A DNA stretch of 64,000 nt from assembly GCF_000264995.1 (NCBI RefSeq), contig NW_006767456.1:162052-226051 (forward strand). Direction: 5' to 3'. The notes beneath the pieces were generated by a model. It ran no database searches, was not told where the DNA came from, and worked only from the letters and a program-made list of their open reading frames with translations. Of the stretch, positions 1-12,803 are shown in pieces; position 1 is the stretch's first letter, and the number at the start of each line of letters is the position of its first letter. The translations under genes and the position numbers were made by a program. This DNA comes from Punctularia strigosozonata HHB-11173 SS5 (lineage: Eukaryota > Basidiomycota > Agaricomycetes > Corticiales > Punctulariaceae).

Positions 1-339
1 GAGAGTGCACAGACATGCCAGTCGTTGGGTCCGGCGGAGAGCCTGTGGGGCTGATGCCGCGCGTATCCGTACGTCCGACTCCCATGGAGAGTTCCCAGAA
101 TGTTCGTAGACTTGCTATGAATAGTTCCTGTCCAGTTCATGCCTGGACTTCCGGTCAAATCCCGGTCAAAGAGATGACTTGACTTAGAAGACTGACACGT
201 GCGCAGGGCTGACCGGCATCCGGCATCTCATTGACCGGGAAGCGCGGGGTAAGAGTAACGCCCCTTGGGTATAGCTTGGACCTTACCCAAACGCATCGGC
301 GACTACATTCAGATCTGCCCACCGAAACCGTCTTGAATA
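1..339. other. Upstream region, no gene recognised
   Basis: No coding frame in this stretch resembles a known protein. It probably holds the promoter and 5' leader of the MaoC-type hydratase gene that begins at 340. Confidence 0.4.
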
Positions 340-1823
340 ATGTCGGACAGCTCCGTGGACCTCTCGAAGGCGGTGGGATTTGAGTTTGATCCCCAGGAAG
401 TACGTATAGATGCTTCCCCGGCGTCCTGGACCTGTAGCTGACAACGGGGTCGCGTTTCACCCTGTAGGTATCGTGGAACAAGAGGGACCTCATCGTCTAC
501 GCGCTCGGGATTGGTGCTAAGAAAGATGACCTGTCACTTGTATATGGTGTGTACGGACGTTTCATCTGTGATATGTATGCAGGGCTGACATGAGAAGTAC
601 AGAACTTCGTATGGCAAACATCCCTTTACGGAACCTGGATAATGTGCTGAATGGTGTTTCATAGACCCATCCTTTACGCCGTTCCCCACATACCCTGCCG
701 TGCTTGGCTACAAAGGCACCGACCATGACACTAACGTCTACGCCGAACGTGCCTCGCTGAAGAGCGCCCCTGGTCTCCCGAAGTTCGACCCGAATCGCGG
801 GGTGAGTACATCATTCTCCTAAACCTACGATCTCCGACGTAGAATCTGGTATAGATCCATGCATACCAGACTTTGGAGGTCTTGAAGCCGCTTCCGACCG
901 TCAGTGGACCAGGATGGAAGCTGAAGAGGCGGCTGACGACTGTCCAAGAAAACAGTGTGGTCATTACTTATTCTTCTTGATGTCGACTGATTACATCTCC
1001 TGCAGAGTCTGGCATCATTGTTGAGGCCGAGATTTTACTGGTCTCTCCTGACGGCACGCCCTACGCCAAAATTTACAGCGCAGGATTTAACCTCGGCGCG
1101 AAAGCTCATGGTATATCGTTGCTTTTTTCGTGTCCCTGAATGGCACTGGTAACATATGTGACAATGTCACAGGAACCAAGTTTGCGAAGTCGATCGGTGG
1201 CCCGCCCAAAGCGCCCGCTATCCCGCAGCGCGAGCCGGATTACGTCTTTCAAGACCAGACGACGCCAGAACAAGCGGCGATCTACCGCCTCAGCGGAGAT
1301 TACAACCCGCTGCACATCGGTATGTGGCAGGCTACGCTTTGTCCTCGTCGCACGAGCCCTCATGCTATCGGGTTGTCGATGCAGATCCGCGGATCGGACA
1401 AAAGACCGGCTTTGGCGGTGTTATACTGCACGGGCTCTCGACGTATGGGTTCGGCGCGCGCGCGCTGGTGAACACCATCGGAGGCGGAGACCCGAACGCT
1501 CTAAAGTGAGGCCGGCCTCTCAGTCTAGAGGTTGAATAATGACACCGGTCTGCAGATACATCGGCGTGCGTTTCACGTCCCCAGTCATCCCTGGCGATGC
1601 GCTCGAAACGCGTGCGTGGGACGTCGGCCCAGCCCCTTCGTCCGCTGGAGAAGGCCTACGCGAGATCGCGTTCGAGACGAAGGTCGTCAAGACCGGCAAG
1701 GTATGTCACAATACATTGCTTCGGTATGCGCAGCCGTTTACAATGAACATTGCCGTGGTGCAGGTTGTGCTTGGTTCCGGGCATGCATACGTGAAGAAGG
1801 CTGCAGGAGGGGCGAAGCTGTGA
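340..1823 (+). CDS. MaoC-like enoyl-CoA hydratase 2, peroxisomal
   Basis: This gene encodes a double hot-dog MaoC dehydratase, the family that hydrates trans-2-enoyl-CoA in peroxisomal beta-oxidation. I trace ten exons: 340-399, 468-546, 603-608, 665-801, 855-954, 1006-1110, 1173-1319, 1385-1505, 1556-1700 and 1764-1823. They total 960 nt, an unbroken 319-codon frame plus stop. The N-terminal half carries the family segments SWNKRDLIVYALGIGAKKDD and PFPTYP. The C-terminal half carries the hydratase-2 signature around SGDYNPLHIDP, with the catalytic Asp and His, followed by GFGGVILHG. The last three residues, AKL, form a peroxisomal targeting signal type 1. The third exon is only 6 nt; including it restores the conserved Glu-Leu after the Tyr that ends exon 2, although skipping it also keeps frame. 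The gene is a stand-alone hydratase, without the dehydrogenase modules of the fungal multifunctional enzyme. The family call is firm; the substrate chain length is unknown. Confidence 0.9.
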
Positions 1824-2761
1824 GCTGACCACAAGGCGTAATTTTCTGCTGTATTATTAGGGCTGCCGCTCGATCTATAGCTGTGCCAAACGCGGAATGG
1901 AGGGCGCATCGATTCGTTGACAGTCTCTTTCATTGACCGCTGAGCTATACGAGTCCTGAGCACACATGGCGATGTGGAAGTTCACCTGCAAGCTGTCTCA
2001 TCTACGGGCTGCGGTGGCAGGATGTCGTTGTTGTCGGCTGGTTGCAACAAGCAGCCGAGCGTCGAAAGGGAAGGTTAGGATAGAGTCGGACAAAATCGGA
2101 TACTGATAACTCTCCCACGATTAGCTAGTGCCGTCGAAACTGACTTCACACTGTGTTGCAAGGGTCGCTCACCTGAAGCATATTGCTCCTCGGATCTGGT
2201 GGCGTCGTCAAACGGCGGTCCTTCGCCTTCCTTCGCGCCCTTTCGCGCCCCGTCGGGCTCGAACGACGAGAGTCCCTGATGCAGAAATTTGATGCCGAAA
2301 CGGCTCGCCGCAGCGCGGCGGTACCACATATGCGTGGCGCGTACGGGCCTCGACGCCATCTCGTTCTCTCATCTCCTGTCGTTGGACCGCCGTCATGCGT
2401 TTGATATACGGGTTGACGTATGTGCCGGTCAACATGGCGTGAACCCCGGATCGAGTCGAGGGCCAGAGTGGCGCATACATCCATCCCATCCGCCTCCCTG
2501 GAGCCTTCTGCACCTCCACTGCGTTTTCCTCCGTCGCACTGCCTCCGGACCCAGCGTTGCGTTGATATAACGCTACCGCCAGCCCGCTACCGCACATACA
2601 TTCTCGCTTGCACGCCATACATATAGAGGTACCCCAGTGGCTTTGGCCTCTACATAATTCGCCGTGTTCCTTTCACGCTCGACAAGGCTCTCACGCTATA
2701 CCCGATAATCATCAGCGACGACCCCAGGAGCAAACCAAAACCACCCTCACGCTCCTCTGCA
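1824..2761. other. Intergenic, no gene recognised
   Basis: About 940 bases between the hydratase and the transporter. Overlapping short open frames occur on both strands, but none shows a recognisable domain or convincing splice structure. It presumably includes the hydratase 3' end and the transporter promoter. Confidence 0.4.
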
Positions 2762-4724
2762 ATGTCCGCAACGCCCTCCCCCTCTGCGACGCCCGTCACC
2801 ACCGAACACGTTGGTAAACTCGCGAGGCGCATACACGGTTGGAGTTGGCAAGCGGTGAGTGGTCGGCGTTTCCCACGCGTTCTATCACTTACAGGTTCCC
2901 CTGTCAGTTTCCTATAGGCATGGGCACCGGCGCTGTCTATGTCTCGCTTGTGGACATCCATCACCAATCCTCCGTACTCACGCACATTGAAACCGTGTTC
3001 TTCTTCCTCAACATCGTCCTATTCCTCTTGAACACGTCCACTCTCGCGCTTCAAGCTATACGTACGCGCGGGTACTCGTAGAATGTGCTTTGCGTATCCT
3101 TACATTCACCTAGTGTATCCGCGACAATCGTGGCGCTTAATCAAGGATCCCGCAAAAGGCGTCTTCGTCCCTCTCATCGTGTTGTCCTTCGCCACTATCA
3201 TCATCGGAATAGTGAACACTGCCGTACCCCTTGGCCACGTCAGCACAGACACAATATATGCGCTGTTTTGGTGCGTCAAACTTCGTAACCATGCGCGAAA
3301 TCTTTATAACTCGTATTCACAGGACCTATGTGGCTTTTGCCGTCATCGTCTGCTTCCCTATGCTGATGATATGGTGAGGGTCGTCGTCTGTACGGCACTC
3401 CTGTGATGACTAACGAGTACGCAGGTTCAACAAACCACACGATATCACCACTTTTACTCCAGGTATGCTGCTACTGCGCTGTGCATGCTTTCTGGATTGC
3501 TGACATGGTCTCAAAAGCATGGGCTTTCCTCATTTTTCCCATGGTTCGCGGTTCCCGCTTGTGCGACCGGGTTTTTAGCTAAAAGACACCACAGATGCTT
3601 GTCGGCGTTGTGGCTTTCAACGTCCTGGACGTCATCCCTGCAACAGAAACCCGTGCCATCGGAGTTCTCCTTACGGGATACTTCTTCCAGGGCCTCGGCA
3701 CTTTCATGACATTATTCTATATCTGCATCTACTTCGTCAGGTTAATATTGGCTCTCCTCTCGAGTGATCCGCAATCTCACGTTACGCGTAGGCTCATGAC
3801 GACAGGTTTCATGGATGGGCAACAAGCCAACGCTGCATTCGTGGCTGTCGGTCCTCCAGGATTTACCGCGCTCGCACTTCGCAACCTTGGTGACCACGCT
3901 AGAGAGATGTTCGTATCTTCCTTACGTCCACTAGATGCGAATTTGACATGTTCTTATCTTCAGCCTCCCCGCACACCACCTCGTCTCCGATAATGCCGGC
4001 GAAATATTCTACGCTGCGTCTGTACTCGCCTCCTTGATGTTGTTTGGACTGGCGGTATTCCTGTTCCTCTTTGGTGCCCTGCCGTGGTGGTCTAAGGTAC
4101 GTCATGTCTCGCTGAATCCCAACCATCTCGCGCCTAACGCAACATTATTCGTAGATACACATTCATCTGCGCGAGATCCTCGGATGCTGGTCCTTAACTT
4201 TCCCCAATGTGAGTGCGCCTTGCGGAGTATCCCCTCGCTGTGTAGCTGAGCCCCTCGATCAGGTCGGGTGGATCGCCACGATCCGCGTCCTCGGCGATAC
4301 ATTTGCCATCTCCGGCTTCTACACCCTCCACCTCGTCCTAGTCGTCGCCATGTGCGCCGTATGGCTCGTCCTCTTTGTCCTCACCCTCGCAGCCTTCTGG
4401 AAGGGCAAGATCTTCCTCGACAATGACGAGGACGTCCTCCGTGACCACCGCCACTTCGCGGTGCACGCCCACATCCTCCACGAGAAGGGGAAGTCTGAAG
4501 CCCATCGCGAGAACGATGTGCATGGGCACGTGATGCCCGCCTTGTTGCACGCGCCCACGCCGGTCCGGAACGACCTCGAGCAAGGATTGAGGCCGACGAA
4601 CTGCGAGTGCCGGACAGCGTCGTGCAGCATCGGCGGCGTCTATTACTCGTCCACCGCACCGACCTTGGTCGACGTTACCGATCAGACGCAGATGCTGCGA
4701 CTAGCCACCCCCCGCTTGCCCTAG
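2762..4724 (+). CDS. SLAC1/TDT-family anion transporter (Ssu1/Mae1-like)
   Basis: A multi-exon membrane protein of the tellurite-resistance/dicarboxylate transporter family, whose fungal members export sulfite (Ssu1) or move malate (Mae1) at the plasma membrane. The start at 2762 gives a short polar N-terminus. A first intron at 2855-2907 leads into the family motif FPIGMGTGAVYV; a second at 3062-3113 precedes YPRQSWRLIKDP. Hydrophobic segments then follow at regular spacing, including GVFVPLIVLSFATIIIG, VGVVAFNVLDVIPATETRA, GYFFQGLGTFMTLFYICIYF and GFYTLHLVLVVAMCAVWLVL, consistent with about ten membrane helices. The C-terminal tail is long, polar and rich in His, with no recognised domain. 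Malate or another dicarboxylate and sulfite are both possible substrates; the sequence alone does not decide. The exact positions of the middle introns were not all resolved. Confidence 0.85.
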
Positions 4725-5091
4725 CACCACCACCACCACCATCACGAACACCGCCTCTCCCTATCACTGTTTTCGCCTTCTTCTCATGGTCAGCATTTTC
4801 ACTCGACATTCGACTCGACTCGTTGGCACAGAGGACTTAGAACCGCCCCGCGTAGATCTCGCATTGATTGTTATGTTTGTGTTATGGCAACGCATATGTA
4901 TAGTATATACCCTCGCATGCCTTATTAGACATTATCCGTATTGTGTCTACATATATTGACGCACGTCGTACGGAACATCACTGGCTACGTTCTTCGGAGG
5001 GCATCATTGGCTTAAGGTTCGGGGCGCGCAGTATCTAAGTCACTGCTGTGGTTGTTTCGCAAGCGGGTCGGTGATCATCGATCACCAGACA
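4725..5091. other. Convergent intergenic region
   Basis: About 370 bases between two genes that end toward each other. No gene or clear structured element was seen; it should hold the two 3' UTRs. Confidence 0.4.
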
Positions 5092-8000
5092 TCACCCTTC
5101 GAAACGGACTCGTGCGTCTTTTTTCGCGGACTTGCGGAATAGAGTAGCAAGGAGGCGATCTCTTGCCTCAATTACATGCTGAGATGATCCTGCGTACGCG
5201 GCTTGCGTCAGCAAATCATTACGAGCATCGCACAGTCGCGACCTACCCGTTATCTGCAGCAGCTTGGCGCCCTCGGTACTCGGGAGCACGCGTACCAACG
5301 TCTTCGTGTCGCGCTCGAGCTTCCGCAAGCTTTCTTCGTTTCTCGCCAGCAAATCTGGCACCGCAGGTGCAGGCACCGTCAGGAACCCGACACTTTTCTC
5401 ATTCCGGACGAACTCGTAGGCCTCGTTGATGACCTTTTCTGCCAACACGGTGCCCCTCTCGTCCCTGGCCACAACGCGCCACGTCACAGAATTCGTGTCC
5501 TGCGGGCTGAAGCGGTCGACGAGTGACCATTGTACGCCGTTGCTGTACACGTGGTTCGGCCGCGTAGGAGGCTTGGGGTGGTACTCGTGCTCCGCGAGCG
5601 GTTCGGGCGTAATCGTGACGCCAACGGACTGCAGTTCGTGACGCACGCGCCGGAACATGGCATGCCGGTACTTGCTGCGTATAACGATTTCTACCTCGCG
5701 CTCTTGGAGCGATTCCTTGAGACGCTGCCAAGAGAACAAAGACGCCTCATTAACGCGATGCCGCGGAACCTTCGACTATAGACCACTCACTGTAAGCTCG
5801 TCGAATGCCGCCTTATACTCTCTGTGTGTGCCTTCGATCTTGACCACAGTACTGCGATCCAGGTTGTCGCACCCGTACGGTTCTCCGCACTGATCGTAAC
5901 CGGACTCTCCGGGAAACCAGACGTCAGCGCCGGAGACCGCTTTAATATGCGCAGCAGATTTCATCAGTTCGGCGTGGTACCGAACGTCGATCGCCCGACC
6001 ATAGACCTCCCTTGACTGAGCGGCGACGACGCGTCGAATTTCCAGTTCGAGGCGATCCAACAGCTCTGGCGAGCCGTGTAAGCGTATCTTATCCGAGGCC
6101 TCCGCGCTGGATGTGATGTCAGTGTGGTGCGGCAAGTTTTTCAGCTCGGAGAAAGCGCTCACACTTCAATCAATTCCCGTTGAAGGGCGGGTTCAACCGG
6201 CCCATCGCAAGCCGCAACGATGCGGTACCAGGCACGCCAGTCATTCCCAACGATGAGATGATGTAGATTCCGCCGAATAGATAGCACACGTTCGGCCTCG
6301 GCAGATACCTGGGCGTGGATCTTCTTGACCTCGGCCTCGGCGCTGGCCACAGCATCGCGGGTCCCTCTAATGATGATCTTCCGAGATCCGTCCACTCCGG
6401 CGTCGTCAGACAGGCGTAAATCCGCTTTGGCGAGCCTTATAAGTCGATTGAGCTCGAGGGCCACCCGCTTCGTGGTGCGGGCAGGAAGCCGCAAGACAGT
6501 CGGAGCCGCCACTTCGTCAGCAAGCTAAGCAAAAGAATCAGAAACATACTCAAGACCTCGCAGTGACGCTTGTTTACCTTTAAAATGTCTTTCTCAGCCG
6601 CGACAACGTCTTTAGTCATTCCACGTATCACGACGCGGCTTCGGGTTCGCTGAGGTAAGATATCCACGCCATGTCTGTCTTTCAGACGCTTGAGCTTATC
6701 GCCGCTCACGTCGATCACTGCTCTGGGAACCTGGACGGCTTTCTCCTTCGCCGCCGCCTGTACCAGCAGTCAACACTCGCGTAATTCTGATCAACGTTCG
6801 AGTCACCTTCCCCACCGCCAACGACTGTAGACGCGACTTCGCCTCCTCTATGTTATCCGGAGGACCATATATCTGCGCGAAACCCAGTCAGTTACGGGCA
6901 AGGTTAGTGATACGGGATACTAACCTGTATCTCGGCTCCCTCTGACTTAATCTTGACGAGCAGATCACTCTCGTAACTCTTGACGGATGCTGCGTAAGTC
7001 GTGACGATGCGCCTGAGAACCTTGTCGTTCAGGCGTACGCTGCCCTACAAGGAAAGTCAGAGACAACCTAGCGATGGGCCGTTTGAACGAACCATCTATA
7101 TGGTGTATGAGTTTCACCGTTCAAGTGTACCCATAGACATCAAGCTTACTGTCCAAGGCCGATTATCGCTTCTGATAGAGGCCGGCGATACCCATACAGA
7201 TGCCTTCTCTTGGAAGAGATCGACCAACTCGTTCAACTTCGGTCGCTTGGCGGGGTCCTTATCCCAGCAGGCGTATAGCTTAGACCAGACGTCGTTCGTG
7301 AGTCCGCGAACGACAGCAGACCACCCCGGTTGAAGTGGCCTCTCGTCCTGAGCTTGAAGAGCGCTCAATACCGCCATGTCATTTCGTTTATCACTGAAAG
7401 GAAGGTCTCCCGTCAGAAGCTCCAGCGCAAGCATCGCGAATGCCCATCTACAGGGATGATACTTTAGTAGATATACGAAATGAATTGTGAGGGTGCGCTG
7501 ACATATCTGTCTCCTTGTTGATGGTGGGTTTATCAAGGATGCTGATGAGCTCAATTGCCATCCACCGGACGGAACCACTGTCAAGAGCCGAAGACATCGT
7601 GGCGCCGTTGTAGCGAAGAGTAGCCAAACCGAAATCGCATAGCAGTGGTCTCCCGTCATCGCTGACCAGTACGTTCGCCTAGCACCGTGTCAGCGGTTGT
7701 GATGAAGATTTATATCAAGGGACTCACGCATTTCAGATCGCCATGGATGATGGTCGGGACGTGATTATGCAGATAGGTTAGGGCAGAGCCGATGTCCGCC
7801 AACTATTCCGAACTGATGACCTCAAGCAGTACTATCACAGTACTACGCGCTTACCTGCTGAAGTCGGTTGATGTATGCGTTGCGCTGTTTCTTACTGTAG
7901 TCGCTCAAGTTCCCATTGCGGCACCAGGGGGCCACCATACTGATGCCCATATAGGTCTCTGTCTCCGTGATCCCAATCAGCGGAAGGATGTTGGGGTGCT

Positions 8001-9072
8001 CGAGGAGAGACCAGAGGAGGATCTCTGTGCGAAGTGACTGGCGGGAATTTGAGTGTCAATCACATCGTCAGTCAGGAAGCAATGCAAACCTTCAGTCGCT
8101 TTGTGTTGTCCTGGGCGGAATAGAAAGTGATTGTCTTGACGGCTACCGTCCTTCCGTCGGATAGATTGCCTTTCGATACGCGGCCAAAACCGCCGCTTGC
8201 GCGTTCTTCGAGATTACGAGGGGCGGTAACCCGAGGCACGAAGGTGTAGAATGCGGCAAGGTCACGTTTGCATAGCTCGTTGAGAATCTTGTATGCTTTC
8301 GTGCGACACCCGTCTTTATGATCCGTTGTGCGGAGCACCTATGCAACCTCAGTCGGTACCGATTCTAGATGTCGATCGTGGACCGCGTACCTGACCCATG
8401 ACTTTGGCGATGCAGAGCGCGTCATCGCCTTGTACCTTGCAGCAATCGCGATAGAAACTGATATCGTCGAGAGCCAGACGAAGACGACGCAGTATATCGC
8501 CCCAGTCCTCTGCTGGATATTCCGGGGCGGCAGAGGTCACAGCCGGGGAAATTATAAAGCCGAGCGACTAGAAGCGAACGTCAACATATTTAGCATGGAA
8601 CAGTGGCGAAGAAGGATTATCATCACGTACTGCATCAAGGATCTGCTTGATCTCCCGTTCGAACGCTTTGAGCTCCCGAGGCATGCGCAATAGAAGAGAT
8701 AGTAAATCGTTTCCAAGCTTTAGCCATTCCGCACATTTCTGCAGTAAACGTCGATAGAAACTGGGCGGAATGTCAGCAACGCCCACGATTAGACCTAAGA
8801 GCGTGATTTACTCCTCAACGTCGCCCAACAGATCGATCGTACTCGTCGTGGAAACCTGGTCTTGCAATACCCTGCATTGGGCCATCAATTTGCAGAAACG
8901 ACACTGCGCATACGTGAGCTCTCATGCACCAACATGTGATATGAGATAGGCCCACCTTGAATGCGACCATGTGCGACTCATAGGGCACGAGGCGCGAGTA
9001 CAGGTCTACGATCTTCTGGCGCCTCTCTTGCTTCTTCGCTTCCTTGTAAGCGTTACGAGAGTGCGTGTTCAT
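5092..9072 (-). CDS. Protein kinase fused to multiple KH-like domains (copy 1)
   Basis: Multi-exon gene read from 9072 down to 5092. The N-terminal 250-300 residues are helical and unrecognised (for example RRQKIVDLYSRLVPYESHM). A tyrosine-kinase-like kinase domain follows, with ASGGFGRVSKG as glycine loop, VAVK as ATP-anchoring Lys, HGDLK catalytic loop at 7731-7745, DFGLA, then VRWMAIELI and a C-lobe ending near LVDLFQEKAS. A single intron region (about 7048-7203) then joins in phase 0 to GSVRLNDK, the start of a KH-like repeat. Several KH-like units continue, such as YGPPDNIEEAKSRL, VSGDKLKRLKDRHGVDI and GSRKIIIRGTRDAV, resembling the repeats of vigilin/Scp160 RNA-binding proteins. No stop or start separates the two halves. 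A paralog with the same order lies on the other strand at 12.8-17.2 kb. Role inferred: a signalling kinase guided by RNA or ribosome binding. The true start could lie in a further upstream exon. Confidence 0.75.
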
Positions 9073-10673
9073 CTTAGATGAGATAGTAGGCGGAGGGCGG
9101 TTGCGATATGAAAGACGCCTCGTCGATCTTGCGGAAATCGAGCCCGCGTGGCCCTTCTTATGTACACAACGTCACATCGCCTATGCTGTTGATGAGGCAG
9201 GAGTGGCTTGCAACCTACGATATAGCAGTTAGCCTATAATGGAACACAGGGGCACCATGGGATGACTCGTTCAAGGATCCTGTATCGCCTCGTACAGCAC
9301 GACCATACGGGGCGATGCGGGCGCCTATTACGAACGCAGTCCAGAATATGTAAATCGGGGCTGCGTGTGTGCTGATCATATGCGATTCTGGAAGTAGCCG
9401 GCCCGGTTAGAAGACAGACTCCGGTACTGCGAATATATGCTCCAAGTTAGCATTGACATATCAGGGGCATGTGATGGGAGACATCGGGCGCGTTCGGCGT
9501 CGCAGATTTGACTACCCTGTCTCCACGGGTTAGAAGGTACCGCCATACTTACTGGGGAACTATGCATTAGTTTGGCCCCGTCATGCTGTCGATTACGCGC
9601 CGATGAAGGACAGGGCCGTGAGAATAGCTCGCCTTGCAAAGGAGATTGATAGACATCTATAGGATTCAATGAAACCCCTTTCCCATCATTCATTGCATGG
9701 CAGCGCATGGACGCGAGGCACTGTAGTCTGTAGGTTGCTTGCCTCAGCCAGTAGAGCGGAGACACAGGACTAGGCTGTGGGTTAAGTATATGCGCCCATC
9801 CCAAAAGATACCATGAAACCGTATGAAGTCGGGCCATCCTGGAGCTGGAGCCTAGAAGTATCTGTTGGTGTATGAGGCATGATGAAGGCCTCAGCGCATG
9901 TTAGCATTTGATAGGCAGCCGGGCTTGAAGTCGATTATCTAACTCGAGGCGATGAACGCCGACGAATGGGACCGTCCTTCTGCTCTGTTAGCTTTCCACG
10001 CTCCGAGCGTAGAACGGCGCATGCTCTCCAGGTTTAACCCAATGTAAGCGCGAAGGAGAATGGAATCAATGGATGTGGTTGCATACGAGGGTACAGTTTC
10101 GGACCCATTTCGGACTTCACCGCATGATTAACAGAGGCAAACAATAGGATGACCGAAACACCGACGTTTTCGGATTTTACGTCCTCGTAGTCTTCACCTA
10201 CGACCGTCCATAGAATACAGCGTTGGCCGGTTTACGATCTCGACAACGAATATAGCGACTTGAAGACTATCGATAGGAGCTACATTAGACGCCTCTCTAC
10301 TGCAATACAACCTCGGCACAGGATGAGGTCTCAATCACCGGCTTCCGGCCCCGCTAAGGCTCAGGCCTCAGGCAAAGTTATACTCCATGCGCATGTATCT
10401 GCAACCGGATGCAGAAACCGAGTGAGCCTCGCTTGCGCTTAGTGTGCGCCGGTGGTGCGTAGGAACCAGGGTGAGTTAATCGATTCCCATTTTAGGGGAC
10501 GGTCAACTCACCTGATCGCACGCAAGCTCAACCCCAGGCCGAATTTTGCGATTCCGGGGTTGAAGCTTCTGTCCAAGCCACTGTTGCTTAAAACGCCCGG
10601 CTATCACGACAAGCATCAGCGAATTCTCTCTTCCCCACACTGCTCCCCAAATCGTCTTTGTTCGACATCCACC
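9073..10673. other. 1.6 kb divergent intergenic region
   Basis: No gene recognised. A 153-codon open frame on the minus strand (9376-9837) has no domain, composition or neighbour support. The stretch lies between the divergent kinase-KH copy 1 and the ALDH gene, so it must hold both promoters. Confidence 0.4.
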
Positions 10674-12648
10674 ATGGTTGAGTTGAAGCATACCGTCGTC
10701 GACGAGTTGCCGAAGGTATGTGTATTTGCGATATCGTGTATCTAAATTCATATTCGTTCGTCGCTGCAGATTGCGGAAGAACTCAGGGCGACATTCCGCA
10801 GTGGCAAGACGAGGCCCCTCGCATGGAGACGGCACCAGTTACACCAGGTCGCTCGCATGATGCAAGAGAACAAAGACGAGTTCACGAAGGCCATCGCCTA
10901 CGACATGCGCAAGCCTGCCCTGGAGGTATACGCCGCGGAAATTGGGCCCATCACCGAGCGCGCACTGAAGAGCGCCGAGCAACTGGAGGAGTGGGCCAAA
11001 CCCGAGCTGGTGTCCGTCCCCGACTGGCAGAAATCGTGGCAGCCAACCCTGACCAAGATGCCCAAGGGTGTGGTGCTCAACATCGCGTAAGCTGTCCCGT
11101 TGCCCGTGTTTCGCAACTCGCTCAAAGAAGAGCGCGGACGCAGTCCTTGGAACTACCCCATTATTCTCACGCTGCAGCCCCTGATTGGGGCAATCGCCGC
11201 GGGGTGCTGCTGCGTCGTCAAGCCCTCTGAGCTCGCGCCTGCTATCGCGCAGCTACTCGCCGATCTCGTCTCTCGTTATCTCGACCCGTCCGCGTACCGC
11301 ATCGTGAACGGTGCTGTCACAGAGACGACGAAGCTTCTCGAGCTAAAATGGGACCACAGTGCGTTCCCCCGTTCCCAGCCCCGTTATCATGAATCGCTAA
11401 TCCCGCGCACATCTTCCAGTCTTCTACACCGGAAATGGCAGGATAGCCAGGATCGTGGCCGCCGCGGCGGCGAAGCATCTCACGCCCGTCACCTTGGAAC
11501 TCGGCGGCAAGTCGCCGGTAATCGTCGACCCATCCTACGACCTCGAGTTGGCCGCCAAACGGATACTGTTCGGCAAGGCTTGCAATGCTGGCCAGGTTGG
11601 TGCACATCACTATCCATGAGCTCCTGCGCTTACGGACGGCGACGTTCAGATTTGCGTTGCGCCGGACTATGTCCTCATCCCTCGTAGCCAGCAGGACGAA
11701 CTAGTGGAGGCGATGAAGGCTCGGATTGCTGAGTGTTACCCTGAGGGTACCCTCAAGTCCGATTCATACGGGCGCATCATCTCGGACCTTCATCAAAAGC
11801 GCCTGAAGTCGTTGCTTAATGCCACGAAGGGCGTTGTCGTCACAGGAGGTCAGACCGACGACGACCGAGGCTTCGAGCTCACAATTGTCAAAGACGTTGG
11901 AAAGGGCGACTCACTGATGTCCGAGTACGTATGCCATAGCCGGCTTATAACTACGATTGACGAACGTCGTCACAGAGAAATCTTCGGGCCCATTCTTCCG
12001 ATCGTTCCTGTCGATAGTATGGACGAAGCTATCGCGTTTGTGAACGAAAGGTATGCCGGGCCTTTGTACTTTCATCGCCTGCGCAGCATGCCAATGTTGA
12101 TATTAGACCGCATGCGCTCGTTCTGTACGCGTTCACCGAAGATCCTCAGGTGAAACAGCAGAGTAGGTTTCGTTCGTCCACCCGACGATGCGCAGCTGAC
12201 CCATCATGTCCTTACTCAGTCACAGATACAACGGCAAGCGGCAGTTTGGTCTTCAATGACACCTTCCAGCAGCTTTCAGGTGAGTGAACAGCATCGGCTA
12301 CTCAGTAGGACCGTCTCGCTCATCAATATTAATCTAGTTAACGAGACTCCATTCTCCGGCGTGGGAGAGAGCGGTTGTGAGTGGCTCGCTTCCGGCTTCC
12401 CCTTCATCTCTCACGATCCCCTCAAGACGGTGGACAAGTGATGAAGTACACATTCGACGGCTTCACACACCTACGGACCACGATAGACATCCCCAAAGAG
12501 TAAGCCCGAATTTACGGAAGGGCATTCGTTGGCTTACATGCAGTGCAGAGCCGAGCCCACCCTCGAGGTCCGCTACGCGCCGTACACCGCAGAGAAGCTT
12601 AGCATCATGACTGGCTTGTTCCAAAGTAGCATCCCAAGCGCAGCATGA
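10674..12648 (+). CDS. Aldehyde dehydrogenase, class 3 / fatty aldehyde type
   Basis: An NAD(P)-dependent aldehyde dehydrogenase that oxidises aldehydes to acids. The size (about 500 residues) and the PWNYP block place it with class 3 and fatty-aldehyde enzymes such as yeast Hfd1. The start at 10674 sits in a strong CACCATGG context, followed by an intron after codon 13. Visible blocks in order are [79 protein letters not shown] with the general-base Glu, [16 protein letters not shown] with the catalytic Cys just after an intron, EIFGPILPI and [12 protein letters not shown]. The C-terminus reads [11 protein letters not shown] and ends SIPSAA. Many short introns interrupt it; those near 12150-12380 were placed only approximately. 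No C-terminal membrane helix is obvious, unlike some fatty aldehyde dehydrogenases. It sits between the two kinase-KH paralogs and on the same strand as copy 2. Confidence 0.88.
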
Positions 12649-12803
12649 GCTAGTATGGGAGCATCGCGGGCATCGCATATCCAATTAGGTGATATCGTGC
12701 GTCCCGCAGCTGCATGGAGATCAGGTGCAGAGAATAACATTTTCCGTAGTTGTCGGGATTACGTGTACACTTTTATCTATCGGACTCATCAGATAGGTCG
12801 CCG

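Noticed and set aside
9376-9837. 153-codon minus-strand open frame as a gene
   Set aside because: No domain, no codon-like composition, no splice structure and no similarity to anything known to me.
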